This document shows positions 8,200-12,574 of a stretch of 12,574 bases of DNA, piece after piece. The number at the start of each line of letters is the position of its first letter. Within the stretch, counting starts at the first letter, position 1. Source of the stretch: Ganoderma boninense (lineage: Eukaryota; Basidiomycota; Agaricomycetes; Polyporales; Polyporaceae); the NCBI GenBank assembly GCA_002900995.3, contig PJEW03000067.1:1-12574 (forward strand), written 5' to 3'. Made by a program: the position numbers and the translations under genes. The notes below the pieces were generated by a model. That model made no database searches. It worked only from the letters and a program-made list of their open reading frames with translations, and was not told the origin of the DNA.

Positions 8200-9250
8200 G
8201 CTATATCCTCTTCTCTAAATACCAAACCCGGATATATCTACCTCTATAAGGTAGCCGAAGAACATGGACGTTGAACAGTCTGACCTTTAGGGGGCGACTG
8301 GCCCGTGAGCGTTCCGCGCCTGGCTTGTGTTGTACGCTCATTCTCCCCCTGGCAAGTGCCGCGGGACGCGTGGACAGAGTGCAGCGGATGGGGGCGAGTG
8401 TTCTTCTATCTATGGAGCTTGCTATTCCTATATATCGAAACAATAATGGGGCAAAGTTGACTCCCGTCGGCGTCGTGAGGAGGAGAGGTCGAAATGACTG
8501 CACGACATCTGGGGTGGAGCAGTGCTGGATCCACCGGAGGGTCCTTTCCCCCTGTGGCAGTAGTGCTTGGGGGGTGGGTGTGGAGGGCGGTGCGTACAAA
8601 CGCTGCACCATGGCTCTCGGATTGTCGTCTATCATGTGGTGGATGCGGTGAAGAGGGAACTGGTGGGGTCGATGAGCATAAGTGTGTAGGTAACCCAGCG
8701 GTAGCTTGTTGGCCGTTCTCGGGGCTCGAGATCAGCGCGTTTCCCCAACGGCCGGCCAACCACGCTCGCTCTTCCGCTGCCGCCACCCACCTCTCTCAGT
8801 CACACGATCTCTTGGCAGGTCGCTGCGGCCACACAAGGGAACTTCGCTAGCAAGCGGAGGAACGAATGGCTAGGAGATGTGAAGGCCATAAGAGGTGCGT
8901 CGTGCGAGAACCTCGGGATCGACACCGCTCACCGTCTGCTTCTCGCCAGGTGCTTCTCACCTGGTCAGTGGGACGATTGGCTTCTGATTCCTGAAGCTTA
9001 CCCTAATCGCCGGCGCAGGCGGAGCTCGCTGTCAAAGCAGATGCCTGCGACGATGAACGAGGAAGGAGAGCTTCATCATCGCAGACCTGCGACGACCCAC
9101 CATGTCGTGATCAAAGGCGGACGAGGAGTTAATCGCGTGAGGAGCAAGCTCGAGCCGAGGTGCGTACACAGCTCCGAAGATCTTTCGCAAGTGCGAAGAC
9201 CCCTGAAGCTCGAGAAGAATACATACAGTCTGGAAGTGAGGTCAAGCTAG
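8200..9250. other. Unassigned open stretch, right copy
   Basis: Counterpart of 3266-4310. Minus-strand frames cover 8201-8635, 8406-8786 and 9129-9368. The first contains GAERSRASRPLKVRLFNV, identical to the left arm. A small hairpin CCAGGTG/CACCTGG at 8946-8964 is perfect here but broken in the left copy, so it may be an error product. No function can be given. Confidence 0.3.
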
Positions 9251-9259
9251 AGTCCCCCC

Positions 9260-9750
9260 GGTAGATCGCAGCTAATATGCGCCACTGCATGTACGATAAT
9301 GCGACCGATTCAATGAGAATGGGTTCCCCACGGCCGCCATCACCATGCCCCCGGTCCTTGTCCTCCACATCCAGTTGAGCGGGAAGTCAAATGTGGCAGC
9401 CTGCACGGGAGACCCTTACAACGCTATGTCCATGAGATTTTGCAAATTGACACAAATCCCAGGTAAGCTTCTTGACGGCCCCTCAAACTCATGCTCGATA
9501 TTGTGAGTGTTCAAACGGTGGTTTTCGCGGGTCGAATCCTCCAGCTGCCGCCGTGCGTGTGGCTGCCGAAATCCTGACGCGCGCCTCCTCGACTCGGACG
9601 GGCCTCTCGAGTGTCACCTTGCGCAAGTGACGAGCATCCGTCGCGGCTCTCCTCCTGGAATCGCGCGACCCCTGTAGCTGAGGGATAGTCGGCTCAGGGC
9701 ACGCAAGAAAAGGTCGCATCTCCCTGCCGCCGACGCTGCCTTGCAGCGGT
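9260..9750. other. Stretch without a recognisable gene, right copy
   Basis: Counterpart of 2770-3260. A minus-strand frame at 9489-9791 is open for 100 codons here, but the left arm does not support it. Likely intergenic or 5' flanking DNA of the APH-like gene at 10097. Confidence 0.5.
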
Positions 9751-9753
9751 AAG

Positions 9754-9978
9754 ATGCGTCCTGATCTTACTGTCCGTTCCTCTCGCCTCACACCGCCGCA
9801 CGCTGACCGGGGGAATTTGACGTCAAGGGCATCGTTGCCAATCTCTCAGTATCGAAGATTGGCGCCTCCCTGGGAGACAACCCCCAGATCGGGATTTCGG
9901 CCGACTGAAAGCTCTTCGGCGTCGTCGTTATTTATCGATAAACCTTGCATCCTTTCCACGGGGACGACGTTTGGATAG
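9754..9978 (+). CDS. Possible 5' exon or N-terminal part upstream of the APH-like gene, right copy
   Basis: This is the counterpart of 2547-2762. The DNA from the ATG at 9754 matches the left copy, but indels near 9764 and 9815 change the frame, so the translation here (MRPDLTVRSSRL...) differs from the left one. A short piece near 9960-10075 reads SEADIQRIL in another frame and continues toward the APH-like gene. I do not recognise the segment. Its status depends on an error-free sequence. Confidence 0.28.
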   Translation: MRPDLTVRSSRLTPPHADRGNLTSRASLPISQYRRLAPPWETTPRSGFRPTESSSASSLFIDKPCILSTGTTFG

Positions 9979-10096
9979 CCACTCAGCAAGATGTAGAGGT
10001 GAGCGAGGCAGACATCCAGCGCATCCTCAAGAGCTACCACCGCGGGACACCTACCGCATCGCGGAGTGCTCCCAGATCAAACGCATGGTTCGAGTA

Positions 10097-11061
10097 ATGT
10101 GCCTCATCGCGTCCGAGAGCGCGATCTAATTCATCAATGCAGCGCATTTACACCTCGACTCGGATGATTCTTCGCCGCGTCGATGACGGTACATCGTACA
10201 TCCTTGAAGACGTTCCTTGCGAGCCTCCTATCTGAACATCTGGCCCAACTCGCTCGAAAACGAGCACCGCCTGCCTCAAAATCATTGCCTTCCAATCCGA
10301 CCATCCCACACCCACAGATCATCGCCTTCGCATCCCTCCCACATCCACTTCGTCCCATTCCGATACTCCTCCTCGCCCACCCGGGCGGAAGTCCCCCTTT
10401 CCCTCGCCCGGCGCCTCAGGAAAGCTTCTCGCACGCCAAGAAGCCTCCTCGACGCTCCGCCTTCGGCTCGCAGCCTCAAGCTGCTACCACGAGCGCGCCA
10501 GAACACTGGTTCGCCCTCCCGTCGCAGGCGCTAACGAGCTTTACTCCTGGCAGGAAGCGTTCACGCTGCTCCTTGAGACGATCCTCGAGGACGCGCACGG
10601 CGCCGAGGTCAAGCTCCCGTACGAGGACTTGCGTCGCTACCTGTCGCGCGCGATCGGGTTCTTCCTATTTGACGACTGCGAAGTCCCATCACTTATGATC
10701 CTTTCGGGGGACGAGCACTCGACATTCGTCGACTTTACTTGGGAAGAACCCCAGAGGACGAAGAGGTTCGGATCAACCTTCATTCCACGTCTGTAGGGCA
10801 TGCGCTATGGGGCGATCCGCTGCTGAGACGATGTTCCGTCGAACCCAGCGCGGCGTTCGTGGAAGGGTATGGGGACGCTGATCGTGTGCCGCAGAAGACG
10901 AAGCGGCTATGGTTACACGCTTTCCTCTCGCTGGTCGGCTCGTGCAAGGACCGAAAGCAGCTGGGACTGGACGAGGCGGAGCACGAAAGGTGCGGTGGGC
11001 GAAGGAGACGGTGAAGGAGAAGTGCGTTGAGGGCTCAAGGATGCTCCGTGCTACTGAGTGA
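10097..11061 (+). CDS. APH/choline-kinase-like phosphotransferase-fold protein, right-arm copy, frameshifted
   Basis: Second copy of the gene at 1469-2433, and of identical overall length. It supplies parts the left copy loses: PQIIAFASLPHPLRPIP near 10310-10365 matches the IPVPxIIAFD-type hinge region of APH-like proteins, and RYLSRAIGFFLFDDCEVPSL (partly in shifted frames) near 10636-10695 precedes the catalytic loop. The catalytic-loop region reads SGDEHSTFVDF near 10705-10737, followed by GHALWGDPLL near 10798-10827. The C-terminus reads GLRMLRATE in the left copy's frame; here a one-base difference shifts the frame, but the stop is at 11059-11061. At least four frame changes occur, at places other than in the left copy. 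Function as for the left copy: phosphotransferase fold, probably cytosolic, substrate unknown. Confidence 0.68.
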
Positions 11062-11140
11062 GCGAGATTTCCTAATCTGCAGGAGATTAACTGACAAGTT
11101 CATTCCCTAGGTTGCAAGGTTGCGCATGTATAGAAGTCTA

Positions 11141-11193
11141 AAAGAGGCCATTATCTCACAGGCCCTTTGCAATCCGGCAGGAAATGCCTCTTT
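11141..11193. repeat. Hairpin downstream of the APH-like gene, right copy
   Basis: AAAGAGGCCATT (11141-11152) faces AAATGCCTCTTT (11182-11193), about 80 bases after the APH-like stop. Small differences from the left copy lie mainly in the loop and inner stem, and the outer AAAGAGGC/GCCTCTTT pairing is intact in both. Confidence 0.68.
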
Positions 11194-11269
11194 CGTCGAT
11201 TGCGGTTTGATAAGTCCAGGAAGATTCCCGCTTCTCCCATTGACTTTGTACCACTAGTAGTGGATCGAG

Positions 11270-12574
11270 CGACTGTCTTAAATTCCAACGACGCGGGGCA
11301 CGTTGGTCCTTGCTCAGCCCTTCTGGTGGCCCAATTCTGACCTCGTTCGGCTTTGGCTGTTTACTCGCTGGTCGTGTTGGAATTCTCCATGTGACACCCT
11401 TCCCCTAGCCTTGGTTCGTTGCGACGCAGAACGCTGGGCGTTGCGGATAACCTACCGGTGGATAGCAGTACGGTTAACTTCAACATACCTTGTCGAACGC
11501 ATCCGTTGAGGTGGGTGCCTTCTGTTTCCCTTATCTACTTAGCGCGAGTTCGGACATGGTTACTTGCCCACTTTCACTCTTGCAATTCATCGATAGACTA
11601 GTCTGGTTCCAGCTCAAGCTTATGGGCTAGTTGCGTTTGAATATTTCCCGAGCCGCCCTGCAAAACGAACTTCCTGGAGTCAGACATGCAACAACACACA
11701 ACTGTCAATATCCCTTTCTTGGGCCGTCCTATTCCCTCGTCAATGGCTTATTTGGACGGAGTCCGAGCTCTATGCTAAGCCTGCGCTCTGCGAAACAGAC
11801 ATCGACTTTTGCGGGGTCTTGAAGGGCTTCCCTTGCGGCGCCTCCTGACGGATCGCGGTCAGCGCGGTCGACGACACGACGACCTCTGCCCTCGCTCTGG
11901 CTACCCGTACGGAGCATGATTCGTCGGGGCCCTTTCGCGGCTGGCCCATCATCTTGGTGAATTTCCAGGCGATAATCTGTCTTCCAGCGCCGTTGTCTAG
12001 AACAACAGGCTCCGTCGTGCACTCAACGCGCACAATCATCCGACTTCTCTTGGATTGAACTCGCAGCCTACCACTTCCGTGCCACAGCAGCAGATGCCAC
12101 TACAGCCGTATCTTGTTCAACGGAGGGGCCAAGCCGGATGCCAACCGACGTGTTGTAGCTCTCTCAAGAGCCTCGAGGAACAACGATGCGAGTGGGCGGT
12201 CCCGAGGTTCGAGACATCAGACTGCGGCACAGCCCAGGAAATGTACGTTTTGTCGGCCTTCACGTTGGAGCAGCGGACTATCTGGTTCGAGAATGAAGTT
12301 GTCCAAGTAGAGCTGTGGCACCTCTTCCCCGTGAGACTTCAACTAGGTGCCGGTAAAAAGTTGGTTGAAGGCGACAGTGTGGTCTAAGGCCGAACCTTGG
12401 ACACTTTTGTGATGCACGATGCCCTCACTCCCAACTTGAAGGTCAGCAATTCTTTTCTCAGAGATATGCTGCCACTGACCTTTAATTTCCGTCCGCCTCC
12501 ATGGTTGTACTATAACGTCGCCCGGCCCGTTTCCTGGACCAAAGTCTATAAAGTGCTCTAGAGGGTCTTTGAAA
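11270..12574. other. Unassigned outer segment, right copy, with competing open frames
   Basis: Counterpart of 1-1260. On the plus strand 12055-12387 is open for 110 codons and includes EEQRCEWAVPRFET and EQRTIWFENEVVQVELW; the left arm supports the same strand with its 279-codon frame (QWAVPRFE is common to both). On the minus strand, 11770-12039 is open and contains IIAWKFTKMMGQPRKG. A further stretch near 12350-12525 is open on the minus strand and reads QWQHISEKRIADLQVGSEG. The two strands compete for the same bases and I cannot decide between them. No function is assigned. Confidence 0.35.

Larger units (their letters stand above)
6558..12574 (-). repeat. Right arm of giant inverted repeat
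   Basis: This is the reverse-complement copy of 1-5918. Its outer end runs only about 21 bases beyond the point matching base 1, so the window starts and stops at practically the same locus position. This arm is slightly longer, chiefly because of an extra homopolymer-rich patch at 7956-8022. In several places it keeps a frame open where the left arm does not, for example 6932-7567 on the minus strand, and elsewhere the reverse holds. Neither arm is therefore the clean original of the other. Confidence 0.96.

Noticed and set aside
8946..8964. Perfect CCAGGTG/CACCTGG hairpin
   Set aside because: The matching place in the left arm does not keep the pairing, so it may come from a sequence error in one copy.
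9515..9545. T-arm-like GGGTCGAATC suggesting a tRNA
   Set aside because: No matching acceptor stem, anticodon arm or D-arm could be placed around it on either strand.
10183..10698. 171-codon frame taken as a separate arginine-rich protein
   Set aside because: Only its first part follows the APH-like gene. The basic arginine/serine-rich tail is an out-of-frame reading of the APH-like C-lobe, which reads normally in the left copy.
1..12574. Linear plasmid with long terminal inverted repeats
   Set aside because: Fungal linear plasmids are AT-rich and carry DNA and RNA polymerase genes, none of which is seen. The indel pattern between arms also does not fit replicated terminal repeats.
1..12574. 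Repeat-induced point mutation between duplicated arms
   Set aside because: Differences are mainly indels and not C-to-T changes. Only a few patches show a GC versus AT bias.

Overview
The window is one near-perfect giant inverted repeat. Bases 1-5918 and bases 12574-6558 (read on the opposite strand) are the same sequence, separated by about 639 bases (5919-6557) with no counterpart in either arm. The arms can be followed by eye from the outer ends, which stop within about 21 bases of the same point, to the inner junction. They differ by a large number of differences (roughly 15-20 in the first 200 bases), mostly single-base insertions and deletions. That pattern is what two noisy single-molecule reads of one locus look like. 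The simplest reading is therefore an unpolished long-read or amplification fold-back chimera: one strand and then its complement joined through a loop. A real chromosomal palindrome is possible but less likely.

Because of the indels, no gene is open from end to end. All gene content is present twice in opposite orientation and has to be read by comparing the two arms. The one recognisable gene is an aminoglycoside-phosphotransferase/choline-kinase-like (APH fold) protein of the divergent type common in filamentous fungi. It lies at 1469-2433 on the minus strand and again at 10097-11061 on the plus strand. Residues expected at its catalytic loop and metal-binding site look substituted in both copies. 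Short open segments lie just upstream of both copies, and a conserved hairpin lies just downstream.

Layout from the outer ends inwards (left arm / right arm): an unassigned segment with competing frames on both strands (1-1260 / 11270-12574); the hairpin (1337-1386 / 11141-11193); the APH-like gene; a possible 5' exon or leader (2547-2762 / 9754-9978); an apparently gene-free stretch (2770-3260 / 9260-9750); a serine/proline/arginine-rich unassigned stretch (3266-4310 / 8200-9250), part of which disagrees strongly between arms; another unassigned stretch with a 211-codon frame in one copy (4940-5560 / 6932-7567); an AT-rich inner stretch; then small GC-rich hairpins at the junction and the unique spacer.

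The organism is most likely a filamentous fungus, perhaps a basidiomycete. This is inferred from the style of the APH-like protein, the moderate GC content and the absence of bacterial operon organisation, and it is not proven. No rRNA, tRNA, CRISPR array, insertion sequence or recognisable transposase was seen.
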